A stretch of DNA of 44,180 nt from Pacificibacter marinus (GTDB taxonomy: Bacteria > Pseudomonadota > Alphaproteobacteria > Rhodobacterales > Rhodobacteraceae). Positions 9,905 through 18,437 of this stretch are shown here, in pieces. Location of the stretch: the NCBI RefSeq assembly GCF_018860505.1, contig NZ_JAHKPU010000041.1, positions 1 through 44,180 of the forward strand, in the 5' to 3' direction. Made by a program: the position numbers and the translations under genes. Below the pieces are notes generated by a model. The model did no database searches, was not told the DNA's origin, and was given only the letters and a program-made list of their open reading frames with translations. Positions within the stretch are counted from its first letter, which is position 1. Each line of letters starts with the position of its first letter.

Positions 9905-10606
9905 GTGTTAAAATTACTATTAAAATCACTGACGGGCCGTGAATATGACTTGTCTTGGTCTGATCTAGGATATCTCTCTTCCAAAGCTGGCTGGCCTGCG
10001 GTGCGTGGTCTATTGCGATACGGCCTCTTGCGTCGACGTGTTGTCTTTATTGGACGGGGAGTCATCCTTATTTCCAAAGGCCACCTCACGCTTGAGCGAG
10101 GGGCCTCTATCGGCCATCATTCCTATATTGATGCTTACTCTCGCAGTGGTGTGGTTCTCCGAAGTGGTGCTACTTTGCGTGAATATTGCTGGGTACAGTG
10201 TCGTAGCGGATTGAGTTCTGTGGGCGAGGGTCTTGAAATTGGTGAACGAGCTTATGTCGGGCCGTTCAGCTCCATCGGAGTCGGTGGCAAAGTCACGATT
10301 GGCGCGGGTACGCAGATTGGCGCAGGCTTACGGTTGTCTGCAGAATCACATGAGATCGGCGAGAGCAATACGTTTACCGACGGCTCCGTTAAAAGGCAGG
10401 GCATTGAGATAGGTCAAAATGTCTGGATGGGCAACAGTGTCACGATTCTCGATGGTGTGACGATTGGCGATGGTGCGGTCATCGGTGCGGGCTCTGTGGT
10501 CACACGCTCTATCGCCCCCGGAATGGTAGCCTTTGGTGTACCAGCAAGAGAAGCCCGCCGCATTGACCATAAGGGACCAGCCCAAAATAATGAGGATTAT
10601 AAATGA
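9905..10606 (+). CDS. Hexapeptide-repeat O-acetyltransferase
   Basis: This left-handed beta-helix acyltransferase probably transfers acetyl from acetyl-CoA to a sugar hydroxyl. From about residue 60 it is built of hexapeptide repeats ([LIV]-G-x4), for example IGERAYVGPFSSIGVGGKV and the terminal block VWMGNSVTILDGVTIGDG. It ends with GSVVTRSIAPGMVAFGVPAR, as in WcaF/NodL-like enzymes. His in SAESHEIGE is a possible catalytic residue. The start is GTG with GAGGGG 5 nt upstream. The stop overlaps the following glycosyltransferase in ATGA, so the two are translationally coupled. The acceptor sugar is unknown. Confidence 0.9.
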   Translation: MLKLLLKSLTGREYDLSWSDLGYLSSKAGWPAVRGLLRYGLLRRRVVFIGRGVILISKGHLTLERGASIGHHSYIDAYSRSGVVLRSGATLREYCWVQCRSGLSSVGEGLEIGERAYVGPFSSIGVGGKVTIGAGTQIGAGLRLSAESHEIGESNTFTDGSVKRQGIEIGQNVWMGNSVTILDGVTIGDGAVIGAGSVVTRSIAPGMVAFGVPAREARRIDHKGPAQNNEDYK

Positions 10607-11730
10607 CCCGTGTTCTTTTTGATTGCCGCCCAGTTCGTCCCCCTATCAGTGGCGTTGCTCGGTACTGTTTAGGAGTGTCAGAGGCACTTTTGCGTACCAC
10701 TGACTATCAACTGGATGCTTTCGTCCAAGAAGAAAATGGAGCCAACGAGTTTGTCGATCTAATTTCGAAACAGGCACGAATTACCCCATCGCGTTTTTTT
10801 AAGAATAAACGGTTGGTGCCAAACCTGCTGTTAGAATTTTTGCCTTTCAGTGGTCAAGCGTTCTTCGAGAATGGGTACGATATCGTTCACGAAACTTATT
10901 TTGCAAATCTAGGCAAACCCAAAAAAGCAGCAAAGGTCGCTACGATCCATGATCTTATCCCCTTGGATCGCCCTGAATTATTTTCCAAACGAAACAGGAT
11001 ATTTGCAAGACGAAATTTTCACCGCCAGATGCGAGACGCTGATCATATCATTTCCGTTTCGGAGTATACTAAGGAACGCATCCTTGATTTCTATCCCGAC
11101 GCCCGTGATCGTATATCTGTGATTGGAAATGGGGTGGATCGTGCTATTATCGATGGCCCAAGTGTAGAGCCTCTCAACGAAGGAGATCCTCTCAACGAAG
11201 GTCCATTTGTTAGTTTTGTCGGCAACGTCGAGCCACGTAAAAACCTAGTGACGATGGCCAAAGGATTTGATCAAGCATTCCCTGCAGGCAGCGGCTGGAA
11301 AATGGTTGTTGCTGGCCGCCTTAATTTTGAAGCCGAGGGGATTATTACAAAAATTCAAGGCATTCTCGGTGACAGATTTCTTTATCTTGGGCCTGTTGAT
11401 GAGGAGCGTAAGTGGCAGGTCTTGGCTCATGCGCAAGCGACCGTCATGTCGTCAGAATACGAAGGTTTTGGGATTCCCATTTTTGAAAGCTACGCGGTTG
11501 AAACCCCGGTTATGATTGCGAATAACAGCTCCATGACAGAGCTTGCGGTGTCACCTGAACAACTTTTCCCAACGTTTTCGTCCGAAGCTTTGTCTGAAGG
11601 GTTAAGACAGATTGCGGAAAATGCCAGTTGGGTAACCCCATCAATCAAACTCGGAAAAAAAATTGTCGCTGACTACACGTGGGATTCTATCGCGCGTGAC
11701 ACAGCAGCTGTCTACGCACAGCTCAGCTGA
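10603..11730 (+). CDS. Family 4 (GT-B) glycosyltransferase
   Basis: This is a retaining GT4 glycosyltransferase of the polysaccharide assembly line. The N-terminal domain has the glycine loop PPISGVARYC and DIVHETYFA; the middle has ATIHDLIPL and HIISVSEYTKERI. The C-terminal domain has FVGNVEPRKNL, FLYLGPV and the donor-binding EX7E region SSEYEGFGIPIFESYAVETPV. This pattern is common in mannosyl- and rhamnosyltransferases, so GDP-mannose from manC is a plausible donor (inference). In the linker before the C-terminal domain, PLNEG is tandemly duplicated by an 18-bp repeat. The 375-residue length is standard, and the gene is coupled to the upstream acetyltransferase. Confidence 0.9.
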   Translation: MTRVLFDCRPVRPPISGVARYCLGVSEALLRTTDYQLDAFVQEENGANEFVDLISKQARITPSRFFKNKRLVPNLLLEFLPFSGQAFFENGYDIVHETYFANLGKPKKAAKVATIHDLIPLDRPELFSKRNRIFARRNFHRQMRDADHIISVSEYTKERILDFYPDARDRISVIGNGVDRAIIDGPSVEPLNEGDPLNEGPFVSFVGNVEPRKNLVTMAKGFDQAFPAGSGWKMVVAGRLNFEAEGIITKIQGILGDRFLYLGPVDEERKWQVLAHAQATVMSSEYEGFGIPIFESYAVETPVMIANNSSMTELAVSPEQLFPTFSSEALSEGLRQIAENASWVTPSIKLGKKIVADYTWDSIARDTAAVYAQLS

Positions 11731-11845
11731 CGGTTGGAATTTCAAAAATTAGTAAAAAATATTTAACACTGATCGCCTCAGGTTTGGGTTCTTTGAATGG
11801 CTTTCTTTCTAGTATCTGGGGAGAAAAACATACAAGGAATCCAAT

Positions 11846-12019
11846 ATGTCTATTGATAAATTTTTGAATAATGCCGTCAGCCTGACGGCTCCTGTGTCCA
11901 ATGGTTTTTCAATGATTGCTAATGGCGCAGAAACAATACTGGCCGGCACTTTGATCAGTGAGGGATGGCGGCCCGCCTCATTAAACCGATCTCGAATAAA
12001 ACGACTGGTTGTTAGCTGA
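11846..12019 (+). CDS. Unrecognised small protein, 57 residues
   Basis: This short frame lies in the otherwise empty gap between the GT4 gene and the convergent sulfotransferase gene. It starts MSIDKFLNNAVSLTAPVSNG and ends RIKRLVVS. A good AAGGA lies 7 nt before the ATG, the best evidence that it is translated. The N-terminal two thirds are small and mildly hydrophobic without a clear signal peptide; the last third is basic. I do not recognise a family. A perfect 17-bp palindrome (GCCGTCAGCCTGACGGC, 11873-11889) lies inside the reading frame. It could be a genuine small protein, the remnant of a longer gene, or chance. Confidence 0.45.
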   Translation: MSIDKFLNNAVSLTAPVSNGFSMIANGAETILAGTLISEGWRPASLNRSRIKRLVVS

Positions 12020-12025
12020 GTTCCC

Positions 12026-12955
12026 TCATCGGAAAATATTACGGGACTCTCCCAAAAAATTTTTAGAAAATAAAAGATTGGTTTGTTCAAACCGATCTTG
12101 AACTTCGGTGGCTTGCAAAAATTCCAGTCGGCCAATGCGCGCTAGGCCTGAAAGGATTGCGAGCCGCATGATACCATCTCTGAAACGATTGCGTCGACCG
12201 CCAAGCCAAAATTGAGGTAGAAGCAAATTTAGCCCTCGTGCAATTATGATTCCAATGGAGCCGAGCGATCTATTTGCTTCCGTTTCGATAAATGTGAGGT
12301 CTGAGAAATCTCGAATGCCTAAGGCTTCGATAGCAAAATCTTGCCGCACATCTCCCTTATGGAGAGCACTTCTTTTGTAAAGGCGCGCACAAAACGCACC
12401 ACTTCCAAAAGCAGACGTCCACATTTTGGCTAACGTACTATAGTCATAATAAGGGTTGCCAAGCGTGGCTTCCTGAGAAAACTCGGTAAGACTCATTGTG
12501 CCTCCCCCTCCTTCAACCCAAGTAGAATAGTTACTTTTCAAGAGACTCGCTTGTTCGCGAAAGTATCCAAAAACTTGAATACTTTGAAACAATGGTGCAA
12601 GAAACTCCTGAAGTTCGTTTATCTGTTCATACGATGTCAGGCGGGAATGAAGGTGCTCTGAAGAAATAAGGAACACTTCATGATTCTCACGAGCCATTTC
12701 GATTTCATCTAAGAGCTCCTTAAGAACTGGACCAAAATACACTTTCTGCTCTTCAAGTGTTTTGATTTTATTTCGGCGACTTAAGTCGTCAAGCCTGCCT
12801 TGAAAGTAAGCAGCAAGAGCGCGATTATTCCCTACGCCAAGCGTTTCACAAACTTTGATTCCTTGGCGAGAGAGAGATGCACGATTACTAGTTACAAAAC
12901 TCTGAATTGACGTGCTGCCAGTTTTCTCTGTTCCGATATGCAAAAGGCATTTCAT
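12026..12955 (-). CDS. Sulfotransferase-like protein
   Basis: This protein is predicted to transfer sulfate from PAPS to a carbohydrate. It begins MKCLLHIGTEKTGSTSIQSF, a clear 5'-phosphosulfate-binding loop (HIGTEKTGSTS), and has a second region, FGYFREQASLLKSNYSTWVEGG near residue 130, that fits the 3'-phosphate-binding R...S motif. The 309-residue length suits bacterial polysaccharide sulfotransferases. It is last in a wzx-wzy-sulfotransferase operon and overlaps wzy by 4 nt (ATGA), which places sulfation in the same assembly pathway. The PAPS it needs could come from cysD/cysNC in the same window. Acceptor specificity is unknown. Confidence 0.8.
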   Translation of the reverse strand: MKCLLHIGTEKTGSTSIQSFVTSNRASLSRQGIKVCETLGVGNNRALAAYFQGRLDDLSRRNKIKTLEEQKVYFGPVLKELLDEIEMARENHEVFLISSEHLHSRLTSYEQINELQEFLAPLFQSIQVFGYFREQASLLKSNYSTWVEGGGGTMSLTEFSQEATLGNPYYDYSTLAKMWTSAFGSGAFCARLYKRSALHKGDVRQDFAIEALGIRDFSDLTFIETEANRSLGSIGIIIARGLNLLLPQFWLGGRRNRFRDGIMRLAILSGLARIGRLEFLQATEVQDRFEQTNLLFSKNFLGESRNIFR

Positions 12956-14238
12956 GCTGTTAGTACCTTACTACTAGGTTTGAATATGTGCTGTCGATGG
13001 AGGCGTCGACCATGATAATATCCGGCGATAATCCAAAGTGTTGAGGATACTTTAGATGCGACTGCTGCGTCAATAAATATACAACTTAAAGCCATTGTGA
13101 GAAAACCTAGACGATAGAGGCGCGGCGCATCACGGCTGAATAAACTCGTCCAAAAAAAGAAAAGTGCAGCCGCAAAACCAATGACACCGCCTTCACCCAA
13201 AAAACGGATATAATGTCCATCAACCGCGAGCCCCCAAGCACCCGGTCCCCAACCCAAAAGAAAGTGCTTTGTATCTGCTCCCAAAGACTTGATAATCAAA
13301 GCCCATTTATAGGCCCTAACTTGAAAGCTTGCATCTCCAACTGAAAAATCCACATTGCTACGTAACCCATCGTCCACCATTGCACGAAATTCGCTCAAAG
13401 ATGTAATTTGGGGAACCTCGTCGACCCGTTTGAACAAATCTTCAGCCATGCTCGAAACAGATTGGGTCTGATTAAAACGTGAATCTGACAAACCTTGTGG
13501 ACCCATACTTACAAGAAGTAGAACTAAAGGCGCTAATAATAGGATCACAAGTGTGTTCTTGCTAGGGTAGGCTAATTGCCAGACAGCAAGAGCGGCGACT
13601 AAAGTTACACGAGACTGTGTGGCGAGTAGAACCCCCGCCATTGCTATTTTTTGCCATGTTTTGGGAGCAACTATCAGGATAAGTACGGCAAGTATCGCTG
13701 TTTCGTATGGTCCAGATGTGTTGAGTGTAATACGATCATCTACGACAGTGAAACGCCCAATTTTGGGAATAATATGAGCGGCTTCACCAATCCACCAAAG
13801 TAATAATACAAGTGCAATTCCCCCAAAAGCTCGCCGAAAACGTGCCTCGAAAACGAACGGAGCAAACTCTGCAGCTATGAGAAACCAAAGAAAATATTGT
13901 AGCTGTCGACCAGTGAAAACAAGGCCGATTAACCCAAGCTCATTTAAATTTACAACCGCGGACACAAAAGACGTGATCAAAAATAAGAAAAATGCCCAGA
14001 CATAGATCGGGAAGGGATGCGCTCTTGACTGATACCTCCAAAAAAGCGCCGGCAATGCGGCAAAAAGAACGAAATCTTCGACACGTAGGCCTGAAGCCCC
14101 AAAGGAAATTAGATTAACTTTAGGGGCGATAATGAAGGCTATAGTCAAATAAAACAAAAAAGTGGATCGTCTGATCTGCCCAGGACTGTGCATTTTGAGG
14201 GGCGCGCTTTGGGTAAGAACTATCGTTTCATCATGCAT
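12952..14238 (-). CDS. O-antigen polymerase/ligase-like membrane protein (Wzy)
   Basis: This is a polytopic inner-membrane protein of the O-antigen ligase/polymerase superfamily and the likely Wzy polymerase, which joins lipid-linked repeat units on the periplasmic side. About a dozen hydrophobic segments flank a large periplasmic loop (around residues 250-330). After the loop comes the family motif region LLGWGPGAWG...HYIRFLGEGGVIGF. The 428-residue length is normal. It begins one base after the wzx stop and overlaps the following sulfotransferase, so the three genes form one operon. Assignment as polymerase rather than ligase rests on the neighbouring Wzx, Wzc and Wza. Confidence 0.82.
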   Translation of the reverse strand: MHDETIVLTQSAPLKMHSPGQIRRSTFLFYLTIAFIIAPKVNLISFGASGLRVEDFVLFAALPALFWRYQSRAHPFPIYVWAFFLFLITSFVSAVVNLNELGLIGLVFTGRQLQYFLWFLIAAEFAPFVFEARFRRAFGGIALVLLLWWIGEAAHIIPKIGRFTVVDDRITLNTSGPYETAILAVLILIVAPKTWQKIAMAGVLLATQSRVTLVAALAVWQLAYPSKNTLVILLLAPLVLLLVSMGPQGLSDSRFNQTQSVSSMAEDLFKRVDEVPQITSLSEFRAMVDDGLRSNVDFSVGDASFQVRAYKWALIIKSLGADTKHFLLGWGPGAWGLAVDGHYIRFLGEGGVIGFAAALFFFWTSLFSRDAPRLYRLGFLTMALSCIFIDAAVASKVSSTLWIIAGYYHGRRLHRQHIFKPSSKVLTA

Positions 14239-14239
14239 A

Positions 14240-15547
14240 CTAAATCACAGCCGGACGGAATTTCAAACGTTTTATGCAGAGGCGCACCAGAACACAACGT
14301 CCGATAAGCGTACCTACAGCTACTGCGATCGCAGCTCCTGTAGCACCATAAAAAGGAGCTAAAATAAGAGCAAGCGCGACGACAACCCCAAGAGCGACGA
14401 TCTGCCCTTTCAGGGCAGATCCTTCATGTCCAGACATAGATAGAAGCATTCCGACAGGTCCCATTGCAACATTGCCAAGATGTCCAAGAGCAAGAATTTG
14501 CAGGGGCCGAGTGGCTAAGTCCGCGTACTCTTGGCCAAAAGTGAATCCTAAGATTGGCGCAGCAAACACAATAAGCGGCACACCAACCAGGATGGACACA
14601 AAAAAAGTTAAACGTGCAAATTTTCGGCTGCGTAGAGCCAATGCTTGAATCTGCCCACTCTTAAACATTTGTGCGGCCTGAGGTGAGAGTATCATATTAT
14701 TGATAAACAATGGAAAGCTAAGGAGTTGTGCGCCACTTATGGCCACTCTGAGAGCTCCTGCGCTGACTTCATCCCCATACGAACCTAAAACAAGAATGCC
14801 TATCTCGGCAGTAAATGTATTAGTGAAAGCAATTAGAGCAAAAGGTAAGACCGCAGACCTCCATGCCCTATCCTCGTAACGAGGGCTTGCACCTATGAGT
14901 TGGGAGGGAGCAAGACGCCGCAACATTATAAAACTAGCCACGAGGGCCAATAACGTCGCCACGATTTGGATGGCAAAAGCCCCACGAAGCGAAATCCCAG
15001 GCATAAGTAAAAGAGAGAGTGTCACAAACAAAAGTGCCAGCCCAGGGCGCAGTGCGATCTGGCCTACCTGTGAGGCTAATGCATGATGAAGCCCTTGTAA
15101 GACACCCGCCTGAATCGCAATCAATGACAGCACAGGAAACAGTAACAAGACTGTATAAATGCACTGTCGCTCCACAACTGATGAAGCATCCAAAATGAAC
15201 GAGGAATAGGCTAGCCCAACCGACCAAACCAAGATTGTAAAACCAGCGAGAAAGTGATGAGCCCTTTTGCGAATGCCTGCCATAAGTTCAAATTCACCAG
15301 CCTGCATAGCCTGTGCAGTCTCACGCACAATAAGTGCGACAACACCCTGCCCTGCAGGGATGGCAAGAACAGTAGCCAGAGACAGGACAAAAGCGTAGCG
15401 CCCAAAATCTTGAGGACCTAGAGCGCGCGCAACAACAATAGACAGTAATACTGTAATAGGTAGAGCCCCGACTTTCAAAAGACTTAACCAGAAAGCAGCC
15501 TTAGCACTATTTGTTTTTAGAGAAAAAAGCAACAAATCCGCTCCCAT
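14240..15547 (-). CDS. Oligosaccharide flippase (Wzx-like)
   Basis: This is a Wzx/PST-type flippase that moves undecaprenyl-linked repeat units across the inner membrane. It has about 12-14 hydrophobic segments and the family's N-terminal pattern VVARALGPQDFGRYAFVLSLATVLAIPAGQ (shown here in part), followed by a charged loop and paired helices. The 435-residue length is typical. It is the first gene of the wzx-wzy-sulfotransferase operon and diverges from the second sulfotransferase gene. These genes look more AT-rich than the sugar-nucleotide genes, which is common for glycan assembly genes gained by transfer; I did not calculate composition. Confidence 0.87.
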   Translation of the reverse strand: MGADLLLFSLKTNSAKAAFWLSLLKVGALPITVLLSIVVARALGPQDFGRYAFVLSLATVLAIPAGQGVVALIVRETAQAMQAGEFELMAGIRKRAHHFLAGFTILVWSVGLAYSSFILDASSVVERQCIYTVLLLFPVLSLIAIQAGVLQGLHHALASQVGQIALRPGLALLFVTLSLLLMPGISLRGAFAIQIVATLLALVASFIMLRRLAPSQLIGASPRYEDRAWRSAVLPFALIAFTNTFTAEIGILVLGSYGDEVSAGALRVAISGAQLLSFPLFINNMILSPQAAQMFKSGQIQALALRSRKFARLTFFVSILVGVPLIVFAAPILGFTFGQEYADLATRPLQILALGHLGNVAMGPVGMLLSMSGHEGSALKGQIVALGVVVALALILAPFYGATGAAIAVAVGTLIGRCVLVRLCIKRLKFRPAVI

Positions 15548-15692
15548 TAATCTGGGGGTCGGATAGTTCCGCCCTTAAGTTAACTCTACCATTTCTGAGC
15601 ACTACACAAAACGCAAGAGGCTTTATTGTGACGTTTAGAATCATGAAGTCCTTTGCTGACAGCATTACAATATCAGGCTATAAATAAATTGT

Positions 15693-15704
15693 CTTCGATC
15701 GAAG
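15693..15704. promoter_or_regulatory. Palindrome between divergent wzx and sulfotransferase genes
   Basis: A perfect 12-bp palindrome, CTTCGATCGAAG, lies about 50 bp before the sulfotransferase start and 145 bp before the wzx start, in an intergenic region of about 200 bases. The position suits an operator for a shared regulator, but a palindrome this short can arise by chance. Confidence 0.25.
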
Positions 15705-15753
15705 CACCAACGCGCAGTTGCGATAAACTATTCAGAAGCATGGCCGGTAAATT

Positions 15754-16557
15754 ATGACAACAATCCAACCAATTTTTTTGCGACAAGGACTGGATCAGCT
15801 AACGGTACCTAGACCTCATGATCTACTAAGAGAAAAAAATGGCTTTAGTATATTATTGCCTGATACACTCTACACTCCTGCAAGAATGTGGTACAGGCGT
15901 TTTTCTTACATGACAGGGCGGAAAACATCCCCATTTTCACTCTACGCCTCAGAGGATGTAGCATTTATTCACATTCCGAAAAATGCGGGTACATTCATCA
16001 ACGGCATCGTTTACCCTCAATTCGCACCCGAGGCATCAACAAGAATAAATGCACACCATTCGGCGCAATATCTAAACTTGTTAGACAGCCATACGTTCAA
16101 GAAAACAAAAAAATTTGCTATATTGCGCAACCCCATAACCCGCCTGCGTTCCGCCTTCGACTATCTGAAATTTAAAACACCTTTTGAAACCGATAAAGTG
16201 TTTGCGGAAACCGCCCTCGCAGATTTTGATAGCTTTGAGACATTTTGTGCAAACGTAAGCGACAGTACATTTAAAGAGCTAATCAAATGGCCGCATTTTC
16301 AACCGCAAATCAGTTTTATATGTGACATGCATGGGACACTTATCGTTGATGCTCTCACTGTGTCTGAACGTATGGATGAAGGCCTACACAGCATCGGCGA
16401 AACTTTAGGCAAAGATTGGTCAGGGATAGACATAAAGCCATCATCCATACAATCTGACCCAATCGTTGGGGACATCGTCGATCGATACTATTCTGCTGAT
16501 CTAAACCTTTGGGCACTCGCGAACAATGCCCCGCGAGCAAGCTGCTGGGTGGAATGA
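15754..16557 (+). CDS. Sulfotransferase family 2-like protein
   Basis: This second predicted carbohydrate sulfotransferase belongs to a different branch from the one after wzy. The PAPS-binding loop is FIHIPKNAGTFI near residue 70, which matches the HIPKxAGT signature of the sulfotransferase-2/heparan sulfate sulfotransferase families. The 3'-phosphate-binding motif is AILRNPITRLRSAFDYLKF near residue 122. It is 267 residues long with no signal peptide or membrane segment, so it should act in the cytoplasm on lipid-linked sugar. The ATG has only a weak upstream purine stretch. It is transcribed alone, toward the convergent manC, with an inverted repeat between them. Confidence 0.82.
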   Translation: MTTIQPIFLRQGLDQLTVPRPHDLLREKNGFSILLPDTLYTPARMWYRRFSYMTGRKTSPFSLYASEDVAFIHIPKNAGTFINGIVYPQFAPEASTRINAHHSAQYLNLLDSHTFKKTKKFAILRNPITRLRSAFDYLKFKTPFETDKVFAETALADFDSFETFCANVSDSTFKELIKWPHFQPQISFICDMHGTLIVDALTVSERMDEGLHSIGETLGKDWSGIDIKPSSIQSDPIVGDIVDRYYSADLNLWALANNAPRASCWVE

Positions 16558-16586
16558 AAACGAGAAAAAATAACATACTCGTTTTC
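16556..16586. terminator. Putative bidirectional terminator, sulfotransferase / manC
   Basis: A 9-bp inverted repeat (GAAAACGAG and CTCGTTTTC) with a 13-nt AT-rich loop lies at the end of two convergent genes. Short T-rich tracts on both strands make it a plausible but weak intrinsic terminator. Confidence 0.5.
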
Positions 16587-16602
16587 GCTTTTAGTCCGAG
16601 AC

Positions 16603-18060
16603 TTATCCCTTCGCACCTTGGCCGCGAGAATAAATATCCTCGTAGCGAATAATATCATCTTCACCGACGTAAGACCCAGTTTGAACTTCGATCAAAACCA
16701 TAGGCACTTTGCCTGGGTTTTCCATGCGGTGAACACAGCCCAAAGGCAGGTAGACAGATTGGTTTTCTGTCACCAAGCGCACATCATCATCAATCGTCAC
16801 ACGCGCAGTGCCCTCGACCACGATCCAGTGCTCTGAGCGATGAAAATGGCTTTGCAAAGACAAAGCAGCTCCCGGATGCACATGAATACGTTTCACTTGG
16901 AAACGGCTGCCCACCACAAGGCTCTCGAACCAGCCCCAAGGGCGGTGATCTTTAGGGAACGTGGTTGCTTGTGCAGAGCCTTTGGCTTTTAGAGCCGCAA
17001 CAGCTTTTTTGACGTCTTGGGCGCGCGACATGTCAGCCACCAAAACAGCGTCATTCATCGCAATCGCCATCACGTTTTTAAGGCCGATGCCGACAATTTC
17101 AAGGCTTTCACTGTCAGAGCGCAAAAGGCTATTTTCACATTCAATCGCCGTGGCGTCGCCTGAAGTGACCACCCCATCCGCGTCGGGGCCAAGCTCGCGC
17201 CAAACCGCGTCCCAACCGCCTAAATCAGACCAGCCGCCATCAAAGGGCACAACTGCCAAATTGGCCGCACGTTCCATCACAGCGTAGTCGATGGAAATAT
17301 CTTCGGCTTGTGCCCAAGCGTCCGCGTCCAAGCGCAAGAAGCCCAGATCAACCTGCGCCGCATCAACGGCTGCAGTCACTGGCGCCGTCAGGCTTGAAGC
17401 GTGTTCACCAAAGGCCGCTATAATATCTTTGGCTTTGAACAGGAAAATCCCTGCGTTCCACATAAATGTGCCTACATCCACCATCTCGGCAGCGCGGGCG
17501 GCGTCTGGTTTTTCAACAAACTGTTTGAGATCAACTGCAGCGCCAGAGGCTTCGGGCTGCGTGGCCAATTCAAGATAACCATAGGCCGTTTCCGCATGGG
17601 TTGGCTTGATGCCAAAGGTCACAAGTTTACCTGTCACAACAGCTGCAAGGCCTTTTTCAATAGCCGCGTGAAAGGCTTTTGTATCGGGCACAACATGATC
17701 GGAGGGTGCGACAAGCATGATGGCTTCGGGATCAGCCTTTGCCAAATGCAAGGCTGCAGCCAAAATCGCAGGCGCCGTGTTGCGGCCTTCTGGTTCAATC
17801 AAAATGGCACCGGGGTCGATGCCAATTTCAGCGAGCTGTTCAGTTACGATGAACCGGAAATCAGATCCGGTTAAGACTGAAGGGGCCGTAAAGTTGAGCT
17901 CGGAGGACACACCGCTTAAACGTTTTGCCGATGCCTGAAATAAGGTCTGCTCACCGACGAGCGGAACAAATTGTTTAGGGTAGCTTTTGCGAGACAGTGG
18001 CCAGAGCCTTGTTCCAGATCCACCACATAAAATAACGGGCGTGATACGTGCTGAAGTCAT
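16603..18060 (-). CDS. manC: Mannose-1-phosphate guanylyltransferase / mannose-6-phosphate isomerase
   Basis: This bifunctional type II enzyme makes GDP-mannose. The N-terminal nucleotidyltransferase domain has VILCGGSGTRLWPLSRKSYPKQF at residues 9-31 and VEKPD near 175. The C-terminal cupin domain has the metal-binding QSHFHRSEHWIVVEGTA and the YLPLGCVHRMENPG motif of phosphomannose isomerase. At 485 residues it has the full two-domain length of the XanB/AlgA family. With the divergent phosphomannomutase it covers the route from fructose-6-phosphate to GDP-mannose. An AGGA lies about 11 nt before the ATG. No GDP-mannose dehydratase or fucose gene is visible, so mannose itself may be the end sugar. 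Confidence 0.95.
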   Translation of the reverse strand: MTSARITPVILCGGSGTRLWPLSRKSYPKQFVPLVGEQTLFQASAKRLSGVSSELNFTAPSVLTGSDFRFIVTEQLAEIGIDPGAILIEPEGRNTAPAILAAALHLAKADPEAIMLVAPSDHVVPDTKAFHAAIEKGLAAVVTGKLVTFGIKPTHAETAYGYLELATQPEASGAAVDLKQFVEKPDAARAAEMVDVGTFMWNAGIFLFKAKDIIAAFGEHASSLTAPVTAAVDAAQVDLGFLRLDADAWAQAEDISIDYAVMERAANLAVVPFDGGWSDLGGWDAVWRELGPDADGVVTSGDATAIECENSLLRSDSESLEIVGIGLKNVMAIAMNDAVLVADMSRAQDVKKAVAALKAKGSAQATTFPKDHRPWGWFESLVVGSRFQVKRIHVHPGAALSLQSHFHRSEHWIVVEGTARVTIDDDVRLVTENQSVYLPLGCVHRMENPGKVPMVLIEVQTGSYVGEDDIIRYEDIYSRGQGAKG

Positions 18061-18437
18061 GGTGGAATATATCCTGTCGTTAGGTCAACTTTATAGATTC
18101 ATATATCAATAGAACTACTATGTGACACGGCTATTAATGAAAATAAAGCCGCCGCTTAAAATTTAGACATTTGCCTCCTGTAACACTGAAACGGCATATA
18201 AATAGTCCTTACCCTCAGCTGTGCTTAAAAAGTAATCTCAGCAGGGCCAAGCTTGGTAACGTTCCCCACATCTTATAGCACGCGCGCGATAGGCTGCCCG
18301 AGACAGCGAGGAAAGCCAGATAAAGCATGTTGCTAGGGCTGTTCTATTATTCGGTGTCAAATAACTTTGCATTTTGAATTTTTCATATCGATGTTAGAGA
18401 CGGGTTAAATGAATTTCTCTGACGAAAGGCCTTCAAT
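18061..18437. promoter_or_regulatory. Divergent intergenic region manC / phosphomannomutase
   Basis: These roughly 380 bases separate two divergent GDP-mannose genes and should hold both promoters. Both flanks are AT-rich. I see only a 10-bp palindrome CCAAGCTTGG near 18247, which is unremarkable, and no ORF or strong hairpin. Confidence 0.4.
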
